In this document: piece after piece, positions 1-8,550 of the stretch
How the letters are laid out: the number at the start of each line of letters is the position of its first letter
Numbering within the stretch: position 1 is the first letter of the stretch
Assembly (NCBI RefSeq): GCF_003387355.1
Contig: NZ_QUNH01000001.1
Span: 1,064,023-1,128,022, forward strand
DNA from: Winogradskyella sediminis
GTDB lineage: Bacteria > Bacteroidota > Bacteroidia > Flavobacteriales > Flavobacteriaceae
Direction: 5' to 3'
Length of the DNA: 64,000 bases
Position numbers and translations under genes: made by a program
The notes under the pieces: model-generated
Told to the model about the DNA's origin: nothing
The model's input: the letters and a program-made list of their open reading frames with translations, nothing else
Databases searched by the model: none

Positions 1-2
1 CT

Positions 3-1016
3 GCTGTATACGCGTGGAAAGACATGACAGAAGAAGAATTTGATTGGTGTATTGAGCAAACTTTATTCTTTGGAGAAGATAGAAAGCCATTAAACATGAT
101 TTTAGATGATGGTGGTGATTTAACGAATATGGTTTTAGATAAATATCCAGAATTAGCTGAAGGCATTAACGGTTTATCTGAAGAAACTACAACTGGTGTT
201 CACAGACTTTATGAGCGTGTAAAGAACGGAACATTACCTATGCCAGCAATTAATGTTAATGATTCGGTGACTAAATCGAAATTTGATAATAAATATGGTT
301 GTAAAGAATCTGCAGTAGACGCCATCCGTAGAGCAACAGATATTATGTTAGCTGGAAAACGCGTTACGGTTTGTGGTTATGGTGATGTTGGTAAAGGAAC
401 AGCGGCTTCTTTTAAAGGTGCAGGTTCTATTGTAACGGTTACTGAAATTGACCCAATATGTGCTTTACAAGCGGCTATGGATGGTTTTGAAGTGAAGAAA
501 TTAGAAACTGTTGTTGGTAATTCGGATATTGTAATTACAACTACAGGAAATAAAGATATCGTAAGAGCTGAGCACTTTGAAGCTATGAAAGACAAAACTA
601 TTGTTTGTAATATTGGTCATTTTGATAATGAAATTCAAATGGATTGGTTAAACAAAACTCATGGTGACACTAAAGATACTATAAAACCTCAAGTAGATAA
701 ATATACCGTAAACGGTAAAGAAATTATCATTCTTGCTGAAGGGCGTTTAGTAAATTTAGGTTGTGCAACAGGTCACCCTAGCTTTGTAATGTCTAACTCG
801 TTTACGAACCAGACATTAGCGCAAATTGAGCTTTGGAATAACAAAGAGGCATACGGAAACGATGTGTACATGTTACCAAAACATTTAGATGAAAAAGTAG
901 CAAAATTACACTTAGAAAAAATTGGTGTTGAATTAACGGAGTTAAAAGATTACCAAGCAGAATATATTGGTGTAACGGTTGAAGGTCCTTATAAGCCTGA
1001 GCATTACAGATATTAA
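3..1016 (+). CDS. ahcY: Adenosylhomocysteinase, 5' end outside the window
   Basis: Cytosolic NAD-dependent enzyme that splits S-adenosylhomocysteine into adenosine and homocysteine, closing the SAM methylation cycle. The frame is open from the first complete codon at 3 and reads [15 protein letters not shown], so the ATG at 24 is internal (Met of the conserved MTEEEFDWC) and the true start lies upstream. About 337 residues of an expected 430-440 are visible. The NAD-binding glycine motif GYGDVGKG is encoded near 376-400, and the protein ends in the family-typical KPEHYRY. A terminator hairpin follows at 1071. Identity is secure from the near-invariant blocks. Confidence 0.96.
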   Translation, partial: AVYAWKDMTEEEFDWCIEQTLFFGEDRKPLNMILDDGGDLTNMVLDKYPELAEGINGLSEETTTGVHRLYERVKNGTLPMPAINVNDSVTKSKFDNKYGCKESAVDAIRRATDIMLAGKRVTVCGYGDVGKGTAASFKGAGSIVTVTEIDPICALQAAMDGFEVKKLETVVGNSDIVITTTGNKDIVRAEHFEAMKDKTIVCNIGHFDNEIQMDWLNKTHGDTKDTIKPQVDKYTVNGKEIIILAEGRLVNLGCATGHPSFVMSNSFTNQTLAQIELWNNKEAYGNDVYMLPKHLDEKVAKLHLEKIGVELTELKDYQAEYIGVTVEGPYKPEHYRY

Positions 1017-1018
1017 TC

Positions 1019-1044
1019 TGTCATTGCTGCGAAGGCAGGAATCT
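1019..1044. repeat. Degenerate intergenic hairpin element (GCTGCGAAGGCAGG type)
   Basis: Directly after the ahcY stop lies TCATTGCTGCGAAGGCAGGA, with a CTGC-GAAG-GCAG stem-loop. From memory it resembles a short repeat (CATTCCTGCGAAGGCAGGAAT) scattered between genes in flavobacterial genomes; here one stem base differs. I see no second copy in this window, so the repeat label is inference. Confidence 0.35.
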
Positions 1045-1070
1045 TATTAATTGAAACGCAATAATTAATT

Positions 1071-1101
1071 AAACCCTTGCAGAAATGTGAGGGTTTTTTT
1101 G
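1071..1101 (+). terminator. Rho-independent terminator of ahcY
   Basis: AAACCCT and AGGGTTT form a 7-bp stem around a 12-base loop, followed by a run of T (1094-1100). Confidence 0.75.
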
Positions 1102-1134
1102 TTGGTAATCTTGAAGTCTAAAATGAATCCACAA

Positions 1135-1182
1135 CGTCACTTCGAGTAGTTTGTAAGGGACGAAGAAATTGTATCGAGAAGC
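1135..1182. repeat. Degenerate intergenic element with TTCGAG / CGAGAA ends
   Basis: The segment starts CGTCACTTCGAGTAGTTTG and ends GTATCGAGAAGC. From memory, similar CACTTCGAG...GTATCGAGAAG spacers recur between genes in Flavobacteriaceae. Only one copy is in this window, so this is tentative. Confidence 0.3.
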
Positions 1183-1196
1183 TAAAATTCCAAATA

Positions 1197-1228
1197 TAAA
1201 AAACCTCAAAGTTAAAAAACGATGAGGC
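1197..1228 (-). terminator. Terminator of the S46 peptidase gene
   Basis: Read on the minus strand, CCTCA...TGAGG forms a short stem with an A/T-rich loop and is followed by TTTTTTAT. It lies about 30 bases past the peptidase stop codon. Confidence 0.55.
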
Positions 1229-1256
1229 TTATATTCTAACATTTAGTCTCTAGCAA

Positions 1257-3398
1257 CTAACTACGCTTCTTGCGTTTTTTCTTCTTCTTTTTCTTCGATT
1301 TAGAAAGATCTTGTTTAGGATGTACTAATGTCATCTCGTCAATGAGATGCTTTGCACCAGCATATTTATCAACTATAAAAAGTACGTAGCGTAAATCTAC
1401 CATGATGTTTCGGCAAATTTCCGGATCGTAATTCATGTCGCTCATTGTTCCTTCCCAAACACGGTCAAAATTCAATCCAACTAAATTCCCATGAGCATCA
1501 ATGGCCGGACTTCCAGAATTCCCTCCTGTAGTATGATTAGTTCCTAAAAAGCACACAGGCACTTTTCCATTTTTGTCGGCATATTGTCCATAATCTTTGG
1601 CATCGTACAAATCAATTAATTTTTGAGGAACATCAAATTCATAATCACCAGGAATGTATTTTTCTATAACACCTTCTAAATAACTTACAGGATTATAATA
1701 TACCGCATCTCTTGGAGAGTAACCTCTAACTTGTCCGTAGGTAACACGTAGTGTACTATTTGCATCAGGGAAGTAACGCTCGTTAGGTAATGCTTCCATT
1801 AAGGCAGTCATGTACTGTGTTTGTAAAGCGGTTATTGGAGCGTTCTTTGCTTTGTATTCAGCATCAATGGTGGTAAAAAACTCATCAATGATAGGTTTAG
1901 CATAAGCAAATGCAGCATCGCTATTAAGGTTTTTAATTACGGTTTCGGCATCACCTTCTAGTAATAGTAAAGCAGAATCTAAGTTGGTAAAGGCCGTGTT
2001 TTCATAGATTGAAACATCTACTGGTTTTCCATATAAAGGCATTACATTTTTATATACTCCTTTATCTAAATCTACATCGTAATTCTTATGAATGCTTTTT
2101 AGCTGACCCGTTAAAATGGATTTTCCGCGTTCAAGATTTTCAGGGTTTGCCTTTAAAGCTTGTTCCACTTGGTAAGCTCTAAAAGTCATTTGCATAAGTT
2201 CGTTAGTTACTAAAAAGACTTCAATAAAGTTTCTGCGCTTTATATTAATAGGAGCAAAGTCTTTGTATAATTTATCAAACTCTGAAAGAATATTTCCATA
2301 TTTAGCTTCAAGATTTTTTTCCTTTAAGGCTTTGGTAAATGTGGCTTCAAACTCACGACGCTTTTCAACAGCATTACTTTTTTTGATACCTAAGTTTTCT
2401 CCAATCCATTTTTTCCATGCGTTAGCAATACGTGCTTGTTTTGAAGCGTATTTAATTCGCACTTCATCGCTTTCTTTCATTTTTTGATCAATAACCTTTA
2501 AAGCTGCTTCACGTATAGCAATGTTAGTAGGATTAAATTCTTTGGTGATATGCTCTATGGCTACGGCTGGTAAATATTCGCTTGTAGTACCTGGAAAACC
2601 AAATACCATTGTAAAATCTCCTTCTTCAACACCGTCTAACGATATTGGCAAGTAGTGTTTTGGTGTGTAAGGTTTATTATCCTTGCTGTATTCAGCAGGT
2701 CTATTATTGGCATCTGCATAAATTCTGAATAAAGAAAAATCACCAGTGTGTCTAGGGAAAACCCAATTGTCCGTATCGCTTCCAAATTTACCGATGCTGC
2801 TTGGAGGTGCACCAACTAAACGTATATCATTAAAACGTTCTGTGACAAAAAGGAAGTATTGATTGCCTTCATAAAACGCTTTAGTTTTAACATCCTGCCA
2901 AGATTCTTTTGGCCAGGTTTTTAACGCAGCATTTGTGTTTTTAGAAATTAGAGATTGTTTTTCAGTTTCAGTCATCGAATCAGTGATGCCTTTAAGCGCC
3001 ACATCAGTTACATCATGTATACTGACAATAAACTCAATATATAAACCATTGTTTGGTAATTCATCTTCTAAATTCATGGCCCAAAACCCATCTTTTAAAT
3101 AATCGTTTTCTAAAGATGAATGAGATTGTATTTGTCCATAGCCACAGTGGTGATTTGTCAGTACCAAGCCTTGGTTAGAAATGACTTCACTTGTACATCC
3201 ACCGTTAAAATGCCCTATGGCATCTTTTAAGCTAGAGTTGTTAACGTCGTAAATATCTTGAGCTGTTAATTTACTGCCCAAGCTTTGCATTTCATCTTCG
3301 TTCATGCCTTCTAGAAGAGAAGGAATCCACATGCCACCTTGCTGTGCAGAAGCCTGAAAAACAACAAAAAGAAATAGAATTTTTAAAAAGCGCATCAT
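1257..3398 (-). CDS. dpp11: S46 family dipeptidyl-peptidase, DPP11-type (Asp/Glu-specific)
   Basis: Exported serine exopeptidase that removes dipeptides from oligopeptides, probably in the periplasm. A signal peptide (residues 1-18, ending ASA-QQ) is followed by the S46 catalytic domain: His in TNHHCGYG (H84), Asp in PRHTGDF (D221) and Ser in GGNSGSP (S628). An Arg 18 residues after the catalytic Ser (R646, in FDRVWEG) matches the Ser655/Arg673 spacing of Porphyromonas DPP11, where Arg gives acidic P1 specificity; DPP7 has Gly there. The 713-residue length fits the family. The C-terminus is an unusual Lys/Arg run (about 700-713). MMRF gives two adjacent possible Met starts. Divergent from the aminotransferase gene, with facing promoter-like boxes between them. 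Confidence 0.9.
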   Translation of the reverse strand: MMRFLKILFLFVVFQASAQQGGMWIPSLLEGMNEDEMQSLGSKLTAQDIYDVNNSSLKDAIGHFNGGCTSEVISNQGLVLTNHHCGYGQIQSHSSLENDYLKDGFWAMNLEDELPNNGLYIEFIVSIHDVTDVALKGITDSMTETEKQSLISKNTNAALKTWPKESWQDVKTKAFYEGNQYFLFVTERFNDIRLVGAPPSSIGKFGSDTDNWVFPRHTGDFSLFRIYADANNRPAEYSKDNKPYTPKHYLPISLDGVEEGDFTMVFGFPGTTSEYLPAVAIEHITKEFNPTNIAIREAALKVIDQKMKESDEVRIKYASKQARIANAWKKWIGENLGIKKSNAVEKRREFEATFTKALKEKNLEAKYGNILSEFDKLYKDFAPINIKRRNFIEVFLVTNELMQMTFRAYQVEQALKANPENLERGKSILTGQLKSIHKNYDVDLDKGVYKNVMPLYGKPVDVSIYENTAFTNLDSALLLLEGDAETVIKNLNSDAAFAYAKPIIDEFFTTIDAEYKAKNAPITALQTQYMTALMEALPNERYFPDANSTLRVTYGQVRGYSPRDAVYYNPVSYLEGVIEKYIPGDYEFDVPQKLIDLYDAKDYGQYADKNGKVPVCFLGTNHTTGGNSGSPAIDAHGNLVGLNFDRVWEGTMSDMNYDPEICRNIMVDLRYVLFIVDKYAGAKHLIDEMTLVHPKQDLSKSKKKKKKKRKKRS

Positions 3399-3418
3399 TA
3401 TTATTTTATTAGTTTTTG

Positions 3419-3449
3419 TAAAGATAGAAAAGCTTGTTTTATATCTTTA
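3419..3449. promoter_or_regulatory. Divergent promoter pair between dpp11 and the aminotransferase
   Basis: TATCTTTA occurs on the minus strand at 3419-3426 and on the plus strand at 3442-3449, 15 bases apart and pointing away from each other. Each is one base off the Bacteroidota -7 box TAnnTTTG and lies 20-30 bases from its start codon. Confidence 0.45.
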
Positions 3450-3476
3450 GTGATTTAGCACATTAACACACTTTTT

Positions 3477-4619
3477 ATGAAAATAAAATCCAAATTACCA
3501 AATGTTGGCACTACCATATTTACGGTTATGAGTGCTTTGTCTCAAGAGTATAATGCCATTAATTTGTCGCAAGGGTTTCCTAATTATCCGAGTTCTAAAA
3601 AGTTGAATAATTTGGTTACTAAGGCAATGAATAACGGTTACAATCAATATGCTCCAATGGCAGGCAATATAGAATTGCGTTTGGCAATTGCTCACAAATA
3701 TGAGCTGCTACACCAAAGCACTTATCACCCTGAAAGAGAAATCACCGTAACAGCTGGTGCAACACAGGCTATTTATACCATAATTTCTGCATTTATAAGA
3801 CCAAATGACGAGGTCCTTATTTTTAAACCCGCTTACGATTGTTATCAACCCGCTATAGAAATTAATGGAGGAAAAACAATTCCTATACAATTATCTGCGC
3901 CAAATTATAAAGTGAATTGGAGCGAGGTAGCTTCAAAACTATCGACTAAAACGAAGATGATTATCATCAATACGCCACATAATCCTAGTGGTACTACTTG
4001 GTCCAAAGATGATATGCTACAACTACAAAAATGTACTGAAGGTACCGATATTATGGTGTTGAGTGATGAGGTGTACGAACACATTGTGTTTGATGAGGCA
4101 AAACATTACAGTGTGTGCTTGTTTCAAGATTTAAAACAACGCAGTTTTATAACGGCATCTTTCGGAAAGACTTTTCATACTACCGGATGGAAAATAGGGT
4201 ATTGTTGTGCGCCAGATCATTTAATGAGTGAATTCAGAAAAGTACATCAATTTAATGTGTTTTCGGTACATCATCCTGCTCAAAAAGGTATTGCAGATTA
4301 TATGCAAGAGGCAGAAACCTTTTTAGGCTTGCCTGCATTTTTTCAGAGGAAACGCGATTTATTTTTAAATTTAATTTCTGAATCTAGATTTAAATGTAAA
4401 CCTTCTCAAGGTACCTATTTTCAGATTTTAGAGTATTCTGATATTACTGATGAAAATGATGTGGATTTTGCAAAAAGACTCACTAAAACCTTTAAGATAG
4501 CCTCGATTCCCCTGTCTGTGTTTAATGAAAATAATAGAGATGACAAGGTGTTGCGATTTTGTTTTGCAAAAACCGATGATACCTTGGTAAAGGCAGCTGA
4601 AATTTTATGCAAAATTTAA
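3477..4619 (+). CDS. ybdL: PLP-dependent methionine/glutamine aminotransferase (YbdL type)
   Basis: Class I/II fold-type I aminotransferase that exchanges amino groups between methionine-like or glutamine donors and 2-oxo acids. NLSQGFPNY near the N-terminus, NTPHNPSGT and the PLP lysine in SFGKTFHTTGWKIGY (K231) match YbdL/kynurenine-aminotransferase-like enzymes. At 380 residues it is full length. The start is the ATG about 28 bases after a -7-like box. An omega-amidase homologue lies two genes downstream; in methionine salvage glutamine-dependent transamination of KMTB makes 2-oxoglutaramate, the omega-amidase substrate, so the pair is functionally coherent. Exact substrate is inferred. 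Confidence 0.85.
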   Translation: MKIKSKLPNVGTTIFTVMSALSQEYNAINLSQGFPNYPSSKKLNNLVTKAMNNGYNQYAPMAGNIELRLAIAHKYELLHQSTYHPEREITVTAGATQAIYTIISAFIRPNDEVLIFKPAYDCYQPAIEINGGKTIPIQLSAPNYKVNWSEVASKLSTKTKMIIINTPHNPSGTTWSKDDMLQLQKCTEGTDIMVLSDEVYEHIVFDEAKHYSVCLFQDLKQRSFITASFGKTFHTTGWKIGYCCAPDHLMSEFRKVHQFNVFSVHHPAQKGIADYMQEAETFLGLPAFFQRKRDLFLNLISESRFKCKPSQGTYFQILEYSDITDENDVDFAKRLTKTFKIASIPLSVFNENNRDDKVLRFCFAKTDDTLVKAAEILCKI

Positions 4620-4670
4620 GTTACTTTTTAAAGATTTGTGTGTCTTAAGAATGAACACAAAATTTATATC

Positions 4671-5252
4671 ATGAAATATTATATTATAGTTTTATTTTTA
4701 AGCTTCTCGCTTTCGGGTTTTACACAAGAAGTTTCAAATGAAGGAAAAATTTACGAGGTTAAAAATGAAAAAATATTCCTAAATGGAGAAGACATTACTG
4801 AAACCTTGAGTTTAGCGAAAAAGACTTTAATTTTTAAAGAAGCTGCAGCAATTACTGAAACATTGAAGATTGAAGCAGCAGCTCAAAAAAACATACAGCT
4901 TAAAAAGGCCGAATCAAAAGCTTTAAAAGATGCCGAAAAAATTAAAAAAGAAGAAGAAAAAGCTCTAAAGAAAAAGGAAGAAGTTGCTAAGAAATTAGAA
5001 AAAGAGAATAAAAAAGCGGAGAAAGCACAAAAAAAAGCAGAAAAAGAACGAAAAAAGGCTGAAAAGGAAATAAAGAAAAAAGAAAAGCTTCAAAAGAATT
5101 TTGAAAAAGCAGAAAGTAATTTAAATAAAGCACAAAAAAAATACGAAAAGCTAAACGCTAAGGGCAAATTGTCTCCTGTAGATGAACGTAAATGGCTCGA
5201 TAAAATAGAAAAACTTACAGAAAAAGTGGCTAAAGCAAAACGCAGATTATAG
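4671..5252 (+). CDS. Exported Lys/Ala/Glu-rich coiled-coil protein
   Basis: No enzyme family recognised. A signal peptide (MKYYIIVLFLSFSLSGFTQ) precedes a short segment and then a highly charged helix (about residues 70-180) with repeated KKAEKE-type heptads, predicted to form a long periplasmic coiled coil. I start it at the ATG at 4671; a GTG at 4638 in frame would add 11 residues before an otherwise complete signal peptide. About 193 residues. The base composition is very A-rich because of the Lys codons. It is followed by a strong terminator, so it may be the last gene of the aminotransferase transcript. Low-complexity sequence makes homology calls unreliable. Confidence 0.75.
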   Translation: MKYYIIVLFLSFSLSGFTQEVSNEGKIYEVKNEKIFLNGEDITETLSLAKKTLIFKEAAAITETLKIEAAAQKNIQLKKAESKALKDAEKIKKEEEKALKKKEEVAKKLEKENKKAEKAQKKAEKERKKAEKEIKKKEKLQKNFEKAESNLNKAQKKYEKLNAKGKLSPVDERKWLDKIEKLTEKVAKAKRRL

Positions 5253-5277
5253 GAGCGAAACGGACTTAAATAACTTA

Positions 5278-5332
5278 AAGCAATCTAAAATGAAATGACC
5301 AATTGAGTTTACATTTTAGATTGCTTTTTTTT
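5278..5332 (+). terminator. Strong rho-independent terminator
   Basis: AGCAATCTAAAATG and CATTTTAGATTGCT pair over 14 bp and are followed by a run of T (5324-5332). Confidence 0.85.
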
Positions 5333-5369
5333 ATATCTTTTTTTGAAATCAAATTTGTAATTTTAGGGT

Positions 5370-6152
5370 ATGAGTAGAGAATTGAAAGTTGCTATTATTC
5401 AAACGGAATTGACCTGGGAAAATCCAGAAGAAAATAGACGTTTACTGAGCTATAAAATCGATGCCATTTTAAGTCCTGTTGATGTTATTGTTCTGCCTGA
5501 AATGTTTACTTCAGGTTTTACCATGAATCCGTCCGCTGTTGCAGAAACAATGGAAGGCGAAACATTAAATTGGTTGCGCTCTAAAGCCAAGCAAAGGCAA
5601 GCTCTAATTATGGGAAGTCTTGTTATTTCTGAAAACAACAAGTTTTATAATCGTATGGTTTGTGTAGAGCCTTCTGGTACCATTACTACCTACGATAAGC
5701 GCCATACGTTTACATTAGCAGGTGAACACAACGTTTACACAGCCGGAACCGAGAAAGTTATTCTAAATTATAAGGACTGGAAAATTTGTCCCTTAATTTG
5801 CTACGATTTGCGTTTTCCTGTTTGGGCTAGAAATACCGAAAATTATGATCTATTAATCTATGTCGCTAATTGGCCTAAAGTGCGTATCAGTGCTTGGGAT
5901 GCTTTGTTAAAAGCAAGAGCTATTGAGAATATGACCTACTGTATTGGTGTTAATAGAGTAGGACAAGATGGGAATAAGCACCATTATTGTGGACATTCCG
6001 TGGCGTACGACGTTTTAGGAAATAGAATGGATAATCTTCCCGATAACAAAGAGGCTACGGAAATTGTTATTTTAGACAAAGATGTAATTACAAAATACCG
6101 TGAAAAACTGAATTTTTTAAATGATAGAGATAACTTTAGTCTAGAAGTGTAA
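5370..6152 (+). CDS. Nitrilase-superfamily omega-amidase (YafV-like)
   Basis: Carbon-nitrogen hydrolase, probably hydrolysing 2-oxoglutaramate or 2-oxosuccinamate to the 2-oxo acid plus ammonia. The Glu-Lys-Cys triad is visible: E44 (VLPEMFTSGF), K110 (YDKRHTF) and C144 (LICYDLRFP), with the second conserved Glu in AGEH (E119). The 260-residue length and the FPVWARN block fit the omega-amidase branch (YafV/Nit2). The nearby aminotransferase would supply its substrate. Its 3' end overlaps the convergent Ig-like lipoprotein gene by 17 bp. Substrate is inferred from family and context. Confidence 0.85.
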   Translation: MSRELKVAIIQTELTWENPEENRRLLSYKIDAILSPVDVIVLPEMFTSGFTMNPSAVAETMEGETLNWLRSKAKQRQALIMGSLVISENNKFYNRMVCVEPSGTITTYDKRHTFTLAGEHNVYTAGTEKVILNYKDWKICPLICYDLRFPVWARNTENYDLLIYVANWPKVRISAWDALLKARAIENMTYCIGVNRVGQDGNKHHYCGHSVAYDVLGNRMDNLPDNKEATEIVILDKDVITKYREKLNFLNDRDNFSLEV

Positions 6153-7746
6153 ATTCTTCAACAAAATCGAAATTAGATCGCACCTCTTCAATGGGTTCTG
6201 AATAACTTACGCGTTCTGGCTGAATGCCTAGTAAGTAATTTCCTGTATCATATTTACCATTGCCATTGGTGTCAAAAATAGCACGTAATTTATATTTTCT
6301 AGGCACTAAATTTCTAAAATCTACAACAGGCGAATCTTTTGTGTATTGCTCGTACATCACTTCTCCTTTGTCATTTACTAACTGTACAATTAAGGGAAAT
6401 TTAGCATTTCTAATATTCACTCTAATATTACCATATTCCGCTTTTAGTTTTGTTCTAATAGAATAGTTTAAGGTGTCCTTATTACTATTGTCATAAAAAT
6501 CAGTAAATGTCCCAGGAAGCATTGTAAAACTGTATTTTTGGTCTTCTTGTTTGTCAATTGGGAATTTATAGGTGTTAAAAATAGAATCGTATTTTACTTT
6601 TAAAGGTACAGCTAAAGAATCTTTATCTATAATACTGATTTTAGTTGTATCAATTTTACTTAATGGAATATTGGATTCCATGGTAAAATCTTCATTAAAA
6701 TTCAATATACCTTGTGTAACTGGTTTTAGTGTTAATGAGTCGGCTTTAATGGTTCTAAATCGATGTTTAAACGTGTCGATTTGCTTGTCATTAGTAACGA
6801 TAAAAAATGTTGTATCGACTTCAAATTCTGGTTTGTACCAATAATACAAGGTGTCCTTTGTTGGATCCTTAACAATTCGGGTTTTGTAACCTTCAGGAGT
6901 CTCGCCTAATACTTTAATACGCATAGCTTCATAATCGCCTTCGTAAGGAAATATTATTCGAGTTTCACCATCTTGAGAGGGTTTAATGGCTTTGTAATTT
7001 ACCTTTTCCTTAAAAAGTTTTAATTCGTAAGAATCATCACTTGGTACTGTAATAAACTCTTCTTTATAACCAATTTTATCGTTTTTTTGGTTGAATAAAT
7101 AATTAGAGTTTTGATCTTTTAAGGCAATTAATTTATAGGTTCCAGCTTTAATATTATCAATGCTAAAAGTTGTAACGCTATCTAGTGTGTTAGTGATATA
7201 TCTTGGTTTTTCTTTGTAAATAATAGAGTCGGTGTAGGTAGAGTCTACTTCATATAACATTACAGAGACAAAGGTGTCTGGTTCTTCTTCTAAAGCATCA
7301 ACCACATAGCCTTTCACTGATAAGGAGTCTATAGTATTTCCTGTTGAAAATACATAGCGATAGTAAGGATAGGGGTTTTGTTCATTATTATCTACAATAC
7401 TTTCTCCAAAGTTAAAAGCATAGGTGGTATTGGCTTCTAATGTATCTAATATTTTTATGGTAATGTATTCACTAGCTCCACTTACAGGTGTTACAATAGG
7501 TTCTGTGTCCATAGGAGGAGATACAATGAGTTGTTTCCTTAAGTCATTTATTTTGACGTATTCGTTAAAATAGATTTTAATTTCATCACCCTTAAAATTG
7601 GTTGAAAAATTTTCGGGAACGGATTTCGTAATTTCTGGAGGCAAAATATCTTTTTCTCCACCTGTAGGCGTGCCACGATTAGCACAACTTGCAATGCTTA
7701 TTGCAATTAAAATCAGACTTAAAACTCGCAGTAATGATAAACGCAT
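6136..7746 (-). CDS. Ig-like (SbsA/Big_5) domain lipoprotein
   Basis: Predicted surface or periplasmic lipoprotein. The signal peptide ends in the lipobox ISIASC, with Cys at residue 21. The segment after it (ITKSVPENFSTNFKGDEIKI) is typical of the N-terminal SbsA_Ig/Big_5 domain of a widespread Bacteroidota family; the rest is beta-rich and includes a region like a carboxypeptidase-regulatory fold (FDTNGNGKYDTGNYL near the C-terminus). 536 residues, close to the usual length. It sits upstream of nothing on its strand and overlaps the amidase gene tail to tail. Function unknown; structural or envelope role inferred. Confidence 0.8.
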   Translation of the reverse strand: MRLSLLRVLSLILIAISIASCANRGTPTGGEKDILPPEITKSVPENFSTNFKGDEIKIYFNEYVKINDLRKQLIVSPPMDTEPIVTPVSGASEYITIKILDTLEANTTYAFNFGESIVDNNEQNPYPYYRYVFSTGNTIDSLSVKGYVVDALEEEPDTFVSVMLYEVDSTYTDSIIYKEKPRYITNTLDSVTTFSIDNIKAGTYKLIALKDQNSNYLFNQKNDKIGYKEEFITVPSDDSYELKLFKEKVNYKAIKPSQDGETRIIFPYEGDYEAMRIKVLGETPEGYKTRIVKDPTKDTLYYWYKPEFEVDTTFFIVTNDKQIDTFKHRFRTIKADSLTLKPVTQGILNFNEDFTMESNIPLSKIDTTKISIIDKDSLAVPLKVKYDSIFNTYKFPIDKQEDQKYSFTMLPGTFTDFYDNSNKDTLNYSIRTKLKAEYGNIRVNIRNAKFPLIVQLVNDKGEVMYEQYTKDSPVVDFRNLVPRKYKLRAIFDTNGNGKYDTGNYLLGIQPERVSYSEPIEEVRSNFDFVEEFTLLD

Positions 7747-7802
7747 CTACTCAAAATAATTTAGCACAAAGAAACAATATAATTTATTTAGAAACGAAAA
7801 AA

Positions 7803-8483
7803 TCAATCTGCAATTGCCATTGTCGCAAGACTTAACTTAATATTATCAATTTTTAACAAAACCGAAGCACAAGCTTCAACAGTGGCTCCGGTTGTAATAA
7901 TATCATCGATTAGTAAAACGTGCTTGCCTCTTAGAGTAGTGTTTTCAGAAATATCAAATAAGGTTCCATCATCATTCCAACGGGTTAAACGTTCTTTAAA
8001 CACTTGTGTTTTTGTCGATTTTGTTTTTATTAAAACCGTATCGTTATATTCTGCTCCTAAAGCTTGGGCAATTTCTTTTCCAAATTTAGCGACTTGGTTG
8101 TAACCGCGTTTACGTAGTTTAGACTTATATAAAGGTACTGGCATCACAACGTCGATGTCTTTGTAAGGCTCTAAGGTCGCTAATTCCGCTCCAAACCATT
8201 TTCCAAAGAAGGTCCCAATATCTTCATGACCTCTGTATTTTAAATTATGTAGAATTTGTTGTACAATTCCTTTTTTAGAAAAGTGTAAAAGGGCAGTTGC
8301 ATTTTCTAATTTAACCCGACCGTACACTATTTTTTTTACATCTTCTGCATTATTAAAATGGAAGTTAGTAACAGGTAAATGATGTCTACAAGTGGTGCAT
8401 ATCACTTGTTCATTGTCTGCCAAAGCGTTGTTGCAGGCTTCACAAACCATAGGAAAGAACAAGTTTAACAAGTTTTTCATCAC
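7803..8483 (-). CDS. comF: ComF family phosphoribosyltransferase-like protein
   Basis: Homologue of ComF, needed for DNA uptake in transformable bacteria, cytosolic. An N-terminal four-Cys zinc site (C14, C17, C29, C32) is followed by a type I phosphoribosyltransferase fold with the PRPP loop VLLIDDIITTGAT (residues 189-201) and the conserved RGYNQV. 226 residues, full length. It is 56 bases upstream of the Ig-like lipoprotein gene on the same strand and may be co-transcribed. Whether this organism is competent cannot be told from here. Confidence 0.9.
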   Translation of the reverse strand: MMKNLLNLFFPMVCEACNNALADNEQVICTTCRHHLPVTNFHFNNAEDVKKIVYGRVKLENATALLHFSKKGIVQQILHNLKYRGHEDIGTFFGKWFGAELATLEPYKDIDVVMPVPLYKSKLRKRGYNQVAKFGKEIAQALGAEYNDTVLIKTKSTKTQVFKERLTRWNDDGTLFDISENTTLRGKHVLLIDDIITTGATVEACASVLLKIDNIKLSLATMAIAD

Positions 8484-8550
8484 TTAGTCGAATAAAATAA
8501 CGTTAGGCATCAATTAACTCTAATTTCGCATTAAATTAATAAAATTAATA

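Noticed and set aside
1191..1198. Minus-strand TATATTTG resembling a -7 box
   Set aside because: It is part of the U-tract region after the peptidase terminator and points into the ahcY 3' end with no gene to drive.
2263..2487. Open frame on the plus strand inside the peptidase gene
   Set aside because: Antisense shadow of a clear S46 coding region; no signal, domain or start site.
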